Part shown: positions 18,179-25,754 of the stretch, piece after piece | Numbering within the stretch: position 1 is the stretch's first letter | How the letters are laid out: every line of letters starts with the position of its first letter | NCBI RefSeq assembly: GCF_026240635.1 | Contig: NZ_CP110848.1 | Location: 498,501 to 562,500, forward strand | From: Trichothermofontia sichuanensis B231 | GTDB lineage: Bacteria; Cyanobacteriota; Cyanobacteriia; B231 | Direction: 5' to 3' | Length of the DNA: 64,000 bases | The notes under the pieces: model-generated | Told to the model about the DNA's origin: nothing | The model's database searches: none | What the model saw: the letters and a program-made list of their open reading frames with translations, nothing else | Translations under genes and position numbers: made by a program

Positions 18179-18817
18179 TTAGCGGCAGGATTGGAGAGCA
18201 ACCAGATCCGCTCCCACGATCGCCTCCAAATTACGGCTAATTTTGGCCACATCCCAATGCTACCAGGCAATTGCCAACAATTGCGCAATGACTGCTTCAG
18301 AAAATCGGTAGCGTAGGATCTGGGCCGGATTGCCGCCCACGATCGCGTAGGCGGGAACGTCCTTGGTTACCACCGACTTTGCTGCCACGATCGCCCCATC
18401 GCCGATCGTCACCCCTGGCATAATCACCGCTTCATAGCCCAACCACACATCATTGCCAATGACTGTATTGCCTTTGCTCACTGCCCCGGCATCTGCGGCA
18501 GCAACCCGTTCCCAACCCTGACTAAAAATGAAGAATGGGTAGGTAGAAAACCCAGCCATTGAGTGGTTAGCCCCGTTCATAATAAACTTCACACCCCGGG
18601 CGATTGCGCAAAACTTCCCAATAATTAATTGGTCGCCAACAAACGGAAAGTGGTACAACACATTGCGCTCAAAGTTGACCGAATCTTCTGGATCATCGTA
18701 GTAGGTGTAGTTGCCAATAATGATGTTGGGATTAGTGATCGTATTTTTGATAAAACAAACCTAGGGAAATCCAGCCATTGGGTGTAGGGTACACGGGTCA
18801 GGACCTTGAGTATTCAT
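18179..18817 (-). pseudogene. Broken Vat/CatB-type acetyltransferase with two in-frame TAG stops
   Basis: Read straight through from the ATG at 18817, the frame gives 212 codons, the length of the left-handed beta-helix acetyltransferases that include the streptogramin (Vat) and type B chloramphenicol enzymes. The recognisable blocks are CFIKNTITNPN, NYTYYDD, GKFCAIARGVKFIMNGANHS (with the catalytic His) and the hexapeptide-rich VIGNDVWLGYEAVIMPGVTI. The frame is cut by TAG at 18763-18761 (between GFP and VCF) and by TAG at 18262-18260, where the family has a second Trp (TGG). There are no frameshifts. Other genes here end in TAG, so recoding is unlikely. The central 133 codons are still open and could be translated from an internal GTG, but this would lose the trimer-forming N-terminus. 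Divergent from cobK. Confidence 0.85.
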
Positions 18818-18847
18818 TCTCGATACCTAGAAAAGGGTTGGTGGGAG

Positions 18848-19669
18848 ATGGTCGGACACATCTGGTTGATCGGAGGCACCCAGGAAAGTGCGCAACTGGC
18901 CGCCGCCTTGAGCGTCGCCCAGCTTCCCTGGGTGGTATCGGTGACCACGGAAAATGCCCGTGATCTCTACCGAACCACTCAACTGGCCCACCCTGATGTT
19001 CAAATTTGGGTAGGCCGCCTCAACGATCGCACAATCGATGATTTTCTTGGGCACTATCAGGTTACCGCTATCCTGGATGCTTCCCATCCCTTTGCTGTTG
19101 AAATTTCCCAACTGGCGATCGCGGCGGCCCAACGCCATGTGCTCCCCTACCTGCGCTATGAGCGTCCCGCGATTCCTCCCTCCCCGGATGCTGCGGTAGT
19201 CAGTGGTAATCCAGAAGCGCCCCTATTTCGCCGGGTAGACAGTTTGGTGACGCTACTCCGTAGCGATACCCTGCAAGGAGAACGGGTTTTGCTTACCCTG
19301 GGCTATCGATCGCTACCGGCATTTGCACCCTGGCAATCCCGCGCCACCCTGTTTGCCCGCATTTTGCCCTCACCCATCGCCCTCGAAACTGCCCTAGCGG
19401 CTGGTTTTACCCCCGATCGGATCATTGCCCTGCGTCCCCCCTTGAGTCTGGATTTAGAACGGGCACTCTGGCAACACTGGCACATTTCCCTCGTAGTCAC
19501 CAAGGCATCAGGGGAAGCGGGCGGTGAAACCATGAAACGGCAATTAGCCCAAGCGTTAGGTATTCCCCTGGTGACGATTGCCCGCCCGACGATCGCCTAT
19601 CCCCAGCAGACCCAGGACATCCCAACCGCGATCGCCTTTTGCCAGCAAGCCTACCGCCGTCAAGTATAG
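18848..19669 (+). CDS. cobK: Precorrin-6A reductase
   Basis: 273 residues from the ATG at 18848. It starts HIWLIGGTQES, the nucleotide-binding turn of CobK/CbiJ, and has ILDASHPFA and VTKASGEAGG, both conserved in the family. It reduces precorrin-6A (or the cobalt form) with NAD(P)H in the corrin-ring pathway to cobalamin (or pseudocobalamin). The frame is open from a TTG at 18806, but the ATG is preferred, with GGTGGGAG just before it. The stop codon TAG (19667-19669) lies inside the end of repeat A4, so the last codons were set by a repeat insertion. It stands alone, without other cob genes. Confidence 0.9.
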   Translation: MVGHIWLIGGTQESAQLAAALSVAQLPWVVSVTTENARDLYRTTQLAHPDVQIWVGRLNDRTIDDFLGHYQVTAILDASHPFAVEISQLAIAAAQRHVLPYLRYERPAIPPSPDAAVVSGNPEAPLFRRVDSLVTLLRSDTLQGERVLLTLGYRSLPAFAPWQSRATLFARILPSPIALETALAAGFTPDRIIALRPPLSLDLERALWQHWHISLVVTKASGEAGGETMKRQLAQALGIPLVTIARPTIAYPQQTQDIPTAIAFCQQAYRRQV

Positions 19670-19770
19670 TCATTACAATTTAGGCTGAAACGGAACCCTC
19701 ACCCCCTACCCCTCTCCCGCTCTGGGATAGGGGAGCCAAAAATTGTATCGTTCTTATTTGGATTGACCAT
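19665..19770 (+). repeat. Dispersed repeat family A, copy 4
   Basis: TATAGTCATTACAATTTAGG at the left, a hairpin CCCCTCTCCC/GGGATAGGGG in the centre, TGTATCGTTCTTATTTGGAT then TGACCATA at the right. The left end overlaps the cobK stop codon. Confidence 0.88.
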
Positions 19771-19825
19771 ATCGAGGAAAACACTTGACCCAGGGTGACA
19801 GGGTACCAAGATTTTAATCGTCTCG

Positions 19826-20266
19826 TCAGCGTCGTTCAGTATTGCCCGCTTTTACCCAGCCTTCTTGTTTTGTGGCTTCCACCCGAACCCGCTGCCACAC
19901 CCCATCTGGGCTTTCACTGAGCACAATCACGGGATCATTAAACTCCAGCCCACCAATGGTATTGGCTTGGGCACTAGCCCCGTCCCGCAGGATCAAGCCC
20001 TCTGGCCAGGTTACCCGTGCCTGATAAGCGCCAGGGGGAAGGGGGTCGGGTGTGGGGCTGGGGCTAGGGCTGGGCTGGCTTGCCAAAATCGGGTCAGGGG
20101 CTTTGGCCAAGGGGGAGGGGGTTTTAATTTCCTCTGGATAAATGGGTTTAGGTGGTGGGGCCGTAAATTGGGCCACGAGGTAACGGGCGGCAGCCACACT
20201 CCCCAACGTCAGGAAAGCGATCGCTAGTCCGATCCCAAGGGAGAATTTCAGCAGATTAGCCAGCAT
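19826..20266 (-). CDS. Membrane-anchored SH3-domain protein
   Basis: 146 residues from the ATG at 20266, chosen because a transmembrane helix follows at once (LLKFSLGIGLAIAFLTLG). A Pro/Ser-rich linker (about 35-75) leads to a C-terminal bacterial SH3 fold (about 80-143) with the typical LILRDGASAQANTIGGL and WQRVRV. It is probably anchored in the plasma or thylakoid membrane with the SH3 domain outside, where such domains bind peptides or peptidoglycan. The role is unknown. The frame stays open to 20329, but the extra part is unlike a signal. Confidence 0.75.
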   Translation of the reverse strand: MLANLLKFSLGIGLAIAFLTLGSVAAARYLVAQFTAPPPKPIYPEEIKTPSPLAKAPDPILASQPSPSPSPTPDPLPPGAYQARVTWPEGLILRDGASAQANTIGGLEFNDPVIVLSESPDGVWQRVRVEATKQEGWVKAGNTERR

Positions 20267-20397
20267 AGGACAGCAAATCAGGTAGGAAACGATCGGTGCG
20301 CCTAGTGTAGCGAATGTCCCAACAGTCAACCAGACGCCCCTAAGCCGGATCAGAATTCAGTCACCCTCAAGGGAATTGTGAACCGCAACGGGCTGGC

Positions 20398-20820
20398 TCA
20401 ACAGGGCTGACCAGGTGAGGCGGTTACCAAACGCGGCAGGGGATGCGTCGCCTGCCATTGGGGGAGCCACCCGGCTAACGTGTCTGGCCCTAGGGGTTGG
20501 AGGGCCTGCAACAGAGTGTAACAATCCTCCCGAAAGCGATCGAGATCTAAATTAGCGTAGTCATTGGGATAGTGGCTAAGCCGGTGCAGCCCTTCCCCCA
20601 AAAGGGTGACAGCCCCCTGCCAGTTGTGATTACTCAGGTGGTAAAGCGCAACCGCAATTTGTAAGATCCCTTGATAAAACGTCCGTTGCGGGTCTGCGGC
20701 CTCCAGCCAGATAGCCTCTAGGGTGTCGTGACACGCATAAAACTCCTGCTGATTAAATTGTTCAACCCCTAGCCAAAAGGCTGGCGGCCAGTCGTCAGAC
20801 GACAGATGATCAGGGAGCAT
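20398..20820 (-). CDS. DUF309 protein
   Basis: 140 residues from the ATG at 20820. The DUF309 signature FNQQEFYACHDTLEAIW is followed by FYQGILQIAVALYHL and NWQGAVTLLGEGL, a helical bundle with conserved His, Asp and Glu residues. It is found widely in cyanobacteria and plastids; the function is unknown. A longer frame to 20979 would overlap the divergent pentapeptide gene and is less likely. Confidence 0.85.
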   Translation of the reverse strand: MLPDHLSSDDWPPAFWLGVEQFNQQEFYACHDTLEAIWLEAADPQRTFYQGILQIAVALYHLSNHNWQGAVTLLGEGLHRLSHYPNDYANLDLDRFREDCYTLLQALQPLGPDTLAGWLPQWQATHPLPRLVTASPGQPC

Positions 20821-20954
20821 GGAGGGCAGTCGAGAAGGGAGAGTCAGGGGGTGATTTGATCCTAGCGCGTTGTATCCCGGCTGAATCTTAGATGGAATCT
20901 TGATAGTTTGAAGAAAGGATTTGCCGACAATTTGTCCCAAAGGGATAAGGCCGC

Positions 20955-22142
20955 ATGGCGAATACAACGCATCTAGCACAACTACAGCAGGGAACAGCCG
21001 CGTGGAACGCTTGGCGTGAGGAGCATCCTGAAATTTGGCCCGATCTCAGTGAGGCTGATCTGCGTCAACTAGACTTGAGTGGGAGCAATCTGATGCGGGT
21101 CAACCTGCGGCAAGCTAATTTGATGGCCTGTAATCTCAGTGGGGCTTACCTGAGTGAAGCCATCTGTAGCGAAGCCAGCCTCTTGGGGGCTAATCTGAGC
21201 GAGGCGTACCTGCTGGAAGCCAACCTCAGTCGGGTCAACCTGACGGGAGCGGATCTGCGCGGGGCTTACCTGGGTCGTACCAATCTCCGGGGAGCCTATC
21301 TGGTGGGGGCTAACCTCGAAGGGGCGGATCTCCGGGGAGCCTATTTAGCGGGAGCCAACCTCAGTGAAGCTAATCTCACTCAAGCTACTTTAACTCAGGC
21401 GGATCTACAAAACGCCAACTTGAGTGATACTAAGTTAGTAGGAGTTAACCTTATGGGGGCAAGGTTACTCAAAACTAACCTCCAGGGGGCCAATCTTTGT
21501 GAATGTTGGGTGTATGGAACATCAACCTGGGAGTTAAAGTTAACGGCTGCGCAGCAATCTCACCTGTTAATTACGCCCTACAATGAAACCACGATCGCTG
21601 TTAATAATCTAGAAATGGCCCAATTCCTGGGCTTTTGGCTGAATAGCCATACGTTGAATCATGTGATTGAGACCATTACCAGCCGGATTGTCTTGATTGC
21701 CTGCCCGTTTAACCACCAATCTCGCTACTTCCTCAAAGCCCTAGAGCTACAGTTGGGGCAACAGGAATATGCCGCGATCGCCATTGACGTCACGACTCCC
21801 CTGAATGCAAACTTTGCAAGCACCTTTCTCCGGCTGGCCAAAATTGCTCGTTTGCTCCTGATTGATGTCTTAGGCCCCGATCGGGGTATTCCACCTGAAC
21901 TTCAGGCATTACTGCCGCAATTACACCTGCCAATTCAAATCCTGGTCAGCGGTACAGCCCTGAATAGTCCTGAATGGGATGCACCATTGCGATCGCCTTG
22001 GTTACTACCAATCCAGATGTATCGTGATCCGGATTATTTACTGAGTGTTTTTCAGGAACGGGTCTTGTTGCCTGCTGAAAACCGTGCCCAGGAACTGCGT
22101 GGCAAGGCTAGCCATAGCGCTTACCAAAATGCCACCCCGTAG
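20955..22142 (+). CDS. Pentapeptide-repeat protein with a Rossmann-like C-terminal domain
   Basis: 395 residues. The N-terminus (MANTTHLAQLQQGTAAWNAW) resembles that of the pentapeptide protein at 6859-7581. About residues 30-185 are pentapeptide repeats of the A(N/D)L type. A linker WVYGTSTWELKL leads to a C-terminal domain (about 200-380) with alternating strands and helices: IVLIACPFNHQSRYFLKALE, then LLLIDVLG and IQILVSG. Domains of this layout, seen after pentapeptide repeats in many bacteria, resemble TIR/nucleotide-hydrolase or deoxyribosyltransferase-like folds; that is inference from pattern only. Divergent from DUF309, 134 bp apart. Confidence 0.8.
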   Translation: MANTTHLAQLQQGTAAWNAWREEHPEIWPDLSEADLRQLDLSGSNLMRVNLRQANLMACNLSGAYLSEAICSEASLLGANLSEAYLLEANLSRVNLTGADLRGAYLGRTNLRGAYLVGANLEGADLRGAYLAGANLSEANLTQATLTQADLQNANLSDTKLVGVNLMGARLLKTNLQGANLCECWVYGTSTWELKLTAAQQSHLLITPYNETTIAVNNLEMAQFLGFWLNSHTLNHVIETITSRIVLIACPFNHQSRYFLKALELQLGQQEYAAIAIDVTTPLNANFASTFLRLAKIARLLLIDVLGPDRGIPPELQALLPQLHLPIQILVSGTALNSPEWDAPLRSPWLLPIQMYRDPDYLLSVFQERVLLPAENRAQELRGKASHSAYQNATP

Positions 22143-22299
22143 CGGTTTGTAGGCTCGCTTGAGTTGATAGGGGGAGCGATACGGACCACTCCCATCAACT
22201 CAGCGTTGCGGAGTTCTATGGGACCAATGCCCCCCTGCCCCCTGCCCGCTGTTTTGCCTAGGCCCGCTCCCTGGGCACGAATGTTCCTGTGCAGCCTCG

Positions 22300-22566
22300 C
22301 TAGCTCTCCTCAAGTAAATGCGCGCATCCATGCCTTAAACAATGACGACGATAGGCTTTGACGGGTCGCTTTGCAAGAACCGCTTGGATTTCTGCCAATA
22401 GTTGACGCACAAGTTGCCACTCTGGTGCGTCCTGGTCCTGGCACTTAGCCTCCCAGTCTTGAACGATCGCTTGGACTGCAACACAAGTCCGCCCCTCGTG
22501 AAACTCCCAACCTTGATCCAGCCCGCGGCCAATCTCAAGTAGCTGCTCCTCAAGGGGTTGATCCAC
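22300..22566 (-). CDS. Small hypothetical protein
   Basis: 88 residues, GTG start. Predicted all-helical, with LEEQLLEIGRGLDQGW and WQLVRQLLAEIQAVLA and a Cys/His-rich tail (RRHCLRHGCAH). The composition looks like a real protein. I do not recognise the family. It overlaps, on the opposite strand, the open frame leading into the metallo-beta-lactamase remnant, so one of the two must be a shadow there. Confidence 0.45.
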   Translation of the reverse strand: MDQPLEEQLLEIGRGLDQGWEFHEGRTCVAVQAIVQDWEAKCQDQDAPEWQLVRQLLAEIQAVLAKRPVKAYRRHCLRHGCAHLLEES

Positions 22567-22901
22567 TGCTGGATGATCAGGCCTTGTTCCTAGATGGACC
22601 GGATGGTTGGGTGGTGGTTTTGGGCTGTGCCCACGCAGGGGTGATTAACACCTTGGACTACATTGCCAAGCTCACGGGGGCGACTCAATTCCGGGCGGTC
22701 TTGGGAGGAATGCACCTGCTCTGTGCCAGTCCTGAACGCATTCAGGCGACGATCGCCACCCTGGAGCGCTACCAGGTACAAACTGTGGCGGCAAATCACT
22801 GTACAGGGAGGCAGGCACTGATCGCAATGGCGACAGTGTTGGGCGATCGCTGCTGTGATGGGCGCGTGGGAACCTGCTGGCAGTTTAGTAACGTTACTTA
22901 G
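22449..22901 (+). pseudogene. Metallo-beta-lactamase-fold remnant (C-terminal part)
   Basis: From about 22560 the frame reads DPLLDDQALFLDGPDGW, then LGCAHAGVINTLDYI, GGMHL and NHCTG, the C-terminal half of the metallo-beta-lactamase-fold family that includes the dihydropterin-ribofuranosyl-aminobenzene phosphate synthase-like proteins. The last His ligands are kept (GCAHAG, NHCTG), but the N-terminal half with the HxHxDH metal motif is absent: a TAG at 22446 closes the frame and nothing similar lies before it. The length left (about 110 recognisable residues of 250-300) means a decayed gene. No good start is seen; TTG at 22584 is the first possible one. Confidence 0.75.
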
Positions 22902-22998
22902 ATAACACTTTTGGTTAGCAATTAGGGTGATACACTCATCCATAGCCAATCATAGCGCATCGCTTGTATTGGGATTTGAATCCAGATTAGGCTTTAAT

Positions 22999-24444
22999 AT
23001 GAGTGAATTTTTGGCTGATACCGTTACCCTATCACGGATACAATTTGCCCTGACAGCTATCTTTCACATGCTCTGGCCAGTATTAACAACTGGCATGGCC
23101 ATTTATCTAGTCGTGATTGAGGGCCTCTGGTTAAAAACCCGCAATCTTGACTATTATCATCATGCACGATTCTGGTCGAAATTATATGTGCTCAATTTTG
23201 GAATTGGCGTAGCATCGGGTTTACCAATGGCCTTCCAGTTTGGCTTAAATTGGGCACCCTTTTCTGAAGCCGTTGGCGACTTTTTTGGAAGCATACTGGG
23301 TTTTGAAGGCACGATGGCCTTTATGCTGGAGGCTAGTTTTCTCGGCATTATGTTATTTGGTTGGGATCGAGTTCCGCCGCTGGTTCACTGGCTCTCAACG
23401 ATTCTGGTAGCCTTTGGTGCCAATTTGTCTACCTTTTGGATTCTGTGTGCCAATTCCTGGTTGCAAACGCCGGCTGGGGGCGAATTTATCAATGGCAAGT
23501 TTGTGGTTCAGGACTATTTCCACGCGATCGCGAATCCGTTCATGGTGAATAGTTTTCTCCACATGTTCTTTGCCACCCTTGAAACCTCTCTCTTTGTGAT
23601 TGGGGGGATTAGCGCCTGGTATATCTTTAACCAACGACAGTCAGCCTTTTTTGCACGATCGCTCAAGGTGATTCTGGTGATTGCGATCGCCGTTGCCCCC
23701 CTGCAAATTTTTATTGGCCACTTAAGTGCGGAGCAGGTCTATCATTATCAACCCGCTAAACTTGCGGCGATGGAAGCCCAATGGGAGACCGTACCTGCTG
23801 GTCAGCCTGCTGATTGGAGCCTAATTGCCCTACCAAGTGATCGGGATGAGCGCAACTATTGGGAAGTCAAACTACCGGGTGTCTTGAGCTATCTCCTTGA
23901 ACTAAAACCCACGCTGGATCAACCGGTTCAGGGCTTAAAAACCTGGGATGCTGCCAATCGTCCCCACTTGGTTGGCTTGATTTATTATTCCTTCCGAATC
24001 ATGGTGGCGATCGGCTTATTTTTTGCCGCACTTATGGCCGTTACTGTGGGGCAGTGGTTGCGGGGAAAATTGTCAGATACGGCAATTAGCCAACAAAAGT
24101 GGCTGATGGGCGCTTGGGTTTTAGCAGCTCCCCTTGGGTATATCGCCGTGGAAGCCGGTTGGATCGTTCGGTGTGTGGGCAGACAACCGTGGATTGTCTA
24201 CGGCGAACTGCGCACGGTAGAATCCGCTTCCCATTTACCAGCAGGGGAAGTTCTCTTTTCCCTCGTTGGGTTAACGACGATGTATAGCATTTTTCTGATT
24301 GCTGCCCTTTATTTTGGGAGTCGTATTATCCGCAAAGGTCCCAACCGGGAACTTCCACCGCCTCGCACGGCGTTGCAACCGACCGTTGATATCGAACCGG
24401 CCCAACACGGGCGCGATCGGCGTCCGCTGGAAGCGCAACAGTAG
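22999..24444 (+). CDS. cydA: Cytochrome bd quinol oxidase, subunit I
   Basis: 481 residues, about nine transmembrane helices. It binds hemes b558, b595 and d and oxidises quinol. Present: His23 (FHMLWP), His188 (LHMFF) and Met335 (FRIM) as heme ligands, the Glu pair in GFEGTMAFMLEAS, and GRQPW. The Q loop is short, as in the CioA-like class. The position equal to E. coli Glu445 (GW-x-V-x-E-x-GRQPW) is Cys392 here (GWIVRCVGRQPW). The ATG at 22999 is chosen because MSEFLADTVTLSRIQF matches the family start; the frame is open 24 codons further up. Forms an operon with cydB, 47 bp downstream. Confidence 0.95.
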   Translation: MSEFLADTVTLSRIQFALTAIFHMLWPVLTTGMAIYLVVIEGLWLKTRNLDYYHHARFWSKLYVLNFGIGVASGLPMAFQFGLNWAPFSEAVGDFFGSILGFEGTMAFMLEASFLGIMLFGWDRVPPLVHWLSTILVAFGANLSTFWILCANSWLQTPAGGEFINGKFVVQDYFHAIANPFMVNSFLHMFFATLETSLFVIGGISAWYIFNQRQSAFFARSLKVILVIAIAVAPLQIFIGHLSAEQVYHYQPAKLAAMEAQWETVPAGQPADWSLIALPSDRDERNYWEVKLPGVLSYLLELKPTLDQPVQGLKTWDAANRPHLVGLIYYSFRIMVAIGLFFAALMAVTVGQWLRGKLSDTAISQQKWLMGAWVLAAPLGYIAVEAGWIVRCVGRQPWIVYGELRTVESASHLPAGEVLFSLVGLTTMYSIFLIAALYFGSRIIRKGPNRELPPPRTALQPTVDIEPAQHGRDRRPLEAQQ

Positions 24445-24491
24445 TCGCAAGTGATGATCGTCGCGAGTGATGACTGAATTGAGGTATCAAG

Positions 24492-25508
24492 ATGGAATCC
24501 TTAGAACCGTTGCAATATTTTCTGCCCCAAGTTTGGTTTTTCATTTTGGGACTGTTCCTGTTTCTCTATGTCCTATTAGATGGCTTTGATTTAGGCGTTG
24601 GGATCCTATCATTAACAGCGTCTAGTGAAGAGCGTCGCAGTATTTTAATGACCAGCTTGGGGAACGTTTGGGATGCCAATGAAACCTGGCTGGTGTTAAT
24701 GGGGGGATCCTTGTTTGGCGCTTTCCCCCTTGCCTATGCCACCATTCTCAATGCCCTCTACCTACCCGCCGTGATTATGGTTGTTGGGTTAATTCTGCGG
24801 GCAGTGTCATTTGAGTTTCGGGAAAATGCTGAGAACAAACTGGTCTGGAACATTACCTTTGGCGTTGGTAGTTTCCTGGCAGCGCTAGGTCAGGGGTTTG
24901 CACTGGGCACTGTCTTTGAAGGGATTCACGTCGATGCATCTGGCCATTTTATTGGGGGAATGTGGGACTGGCTCACCTGGCGATCGGTGCTGGTGGCCCT
25001 GACCTTAATCCAGGGCTATGTTCTCATTGGGTCTACCTATCTGATTCTGAAGACGACCGGTGAACTCCAACAGACCCATTACAAAACCGCTACGATCGCA
25101 ACCTGGACAACCTTAATCGGTGCCCTATTCATCACAATCAGTACCCCGATTATTTCTGAGCAGGCACGGGCGCAACTCTTTAGTGCACCCCTGATTTACG
25201 TTTTCGGAGCCGTGCCCGTGTTAGGTCTTCTCCTGATTGGCTTACTCCTGCGGAGTTTGCAACGGCGGGAAGAAAATACACCCTTAATTTACACTTTTCT
25301 GATTTTTGCATTATCTTTTATTGGCTTGGGTTTTATGATTTTCCCAAATATTATTCCGCCAAGTATTACCATCTACCAAGCGGCTGCTTCCCCCAGTTCG
25401 TTGGTTTTCATGCTTACTTTTATTGGCTTTTTGATTCCAATTGTTCTGTCCTACAACATCTATAACTATGTGGTCTTCCGTGGCAAAATTGTCGGTGAAG
25501 CAGAGTAG
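24492..25508 (+). CDS. cydB: Cytochrome bd quinol oxidase, subunit II
   Basis: 338 residues with about eight hydrophobic helices. The family blocks are present: YVLLDGFDLGVG, GNVWDANETWLVLMGG, FGAFPLAYA and the later TLIQGYVLIGSTYLI. It is the structural partner of CydA. The two-gene layout with no cydCD nearby is usual in cyanobacteria, where this oxidase serves as an electron valve on the thylakoid and plasma membranes. Confidence 0.96.
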   Translation: MESLEPLQYFLPQVWFFILGLFLFLYVLLDGFDLGVGILSLTASSEERRSILMTSLGNVWDANETWLVLMGGSLFGAFPLAYATILNALYLPAVIMVVGLILRAVSFEFRENAENKLVWNITFGVGSFLAALGQGFALGTVFEGIHVDASGHFIGGMWDWLTWRSVLVALTLIQGYVLIGSTYLILKTTGELQQTHYKTATIATWTTLIGALFITISTPIISEQARAQLFSAPLIYVFGAVPVLGLLLIGLLLRSLQRREENTPLIYTFLIFALSFIGLGFMIFPNIIPPSITIYQAAASPSSLVFMLTFIGFLIPIVLSYNIYNYVVFRGKIVGEAE

Positions 25509-25527
25509 TATTCAGGTTACCTAACCA

Positions 25528-25680
25528 AACTTGAACTACCCTCACCCCAACCCTGCTCCCAGAGCGGGCGAGGGTTAAGAGGAGTGAGGATAGAGAAGTG
25601 AGCAGTGAGGGTCACTGAGTGACCATCTCTGTTCTCTGTTCTTTCTTCTCAGGTAAGGGGGAAGGCTTGGTCAGTTAATC
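25528..25680 (+). repeat. Dispersed repeat family D, copy 1
   Basis: From CCAAACTTGAACTACCCTCA through AGAGCGGGCGAGGGTTAAGA, GGAGTGAGGATAGAGAAGTG, CACTGAGTGACCATCTCTGT to GGCTTGGTCAGTTAATC. Copy 2 (60107-60297) has the same blocks in the same order. It fills most of the cydB-ureC gap. Confidence 0.8.
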
Positions 25681-25754
25681 AGGAGTAGTATTTTAGCCAG
25701 CGCTAGATTACATTACCCTAACAGTCGCCAGTCCATCATCGGGAGAGTCCAACC

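Noticed and set aside
17966-18316. 116-codon frame after mnmE
   Set aside because: It is made of repeat A3 and the antisense of the broken acetyltransferase.
18179-18817. Amber codon read as an amino acid in the acetyltransferase
   Set aside because: Neighbouring genes such as thioredoxin and uraD end in TAG, and the second stop replaces a conserved Trp by a single change, as expected for decay.
25509-25754. NtcA-type site (GTA-N8-TAC) in front of ureC
   Set aside because: No match with the right spacing to a -10 box was found by eye; the gap is mostly repeat D.
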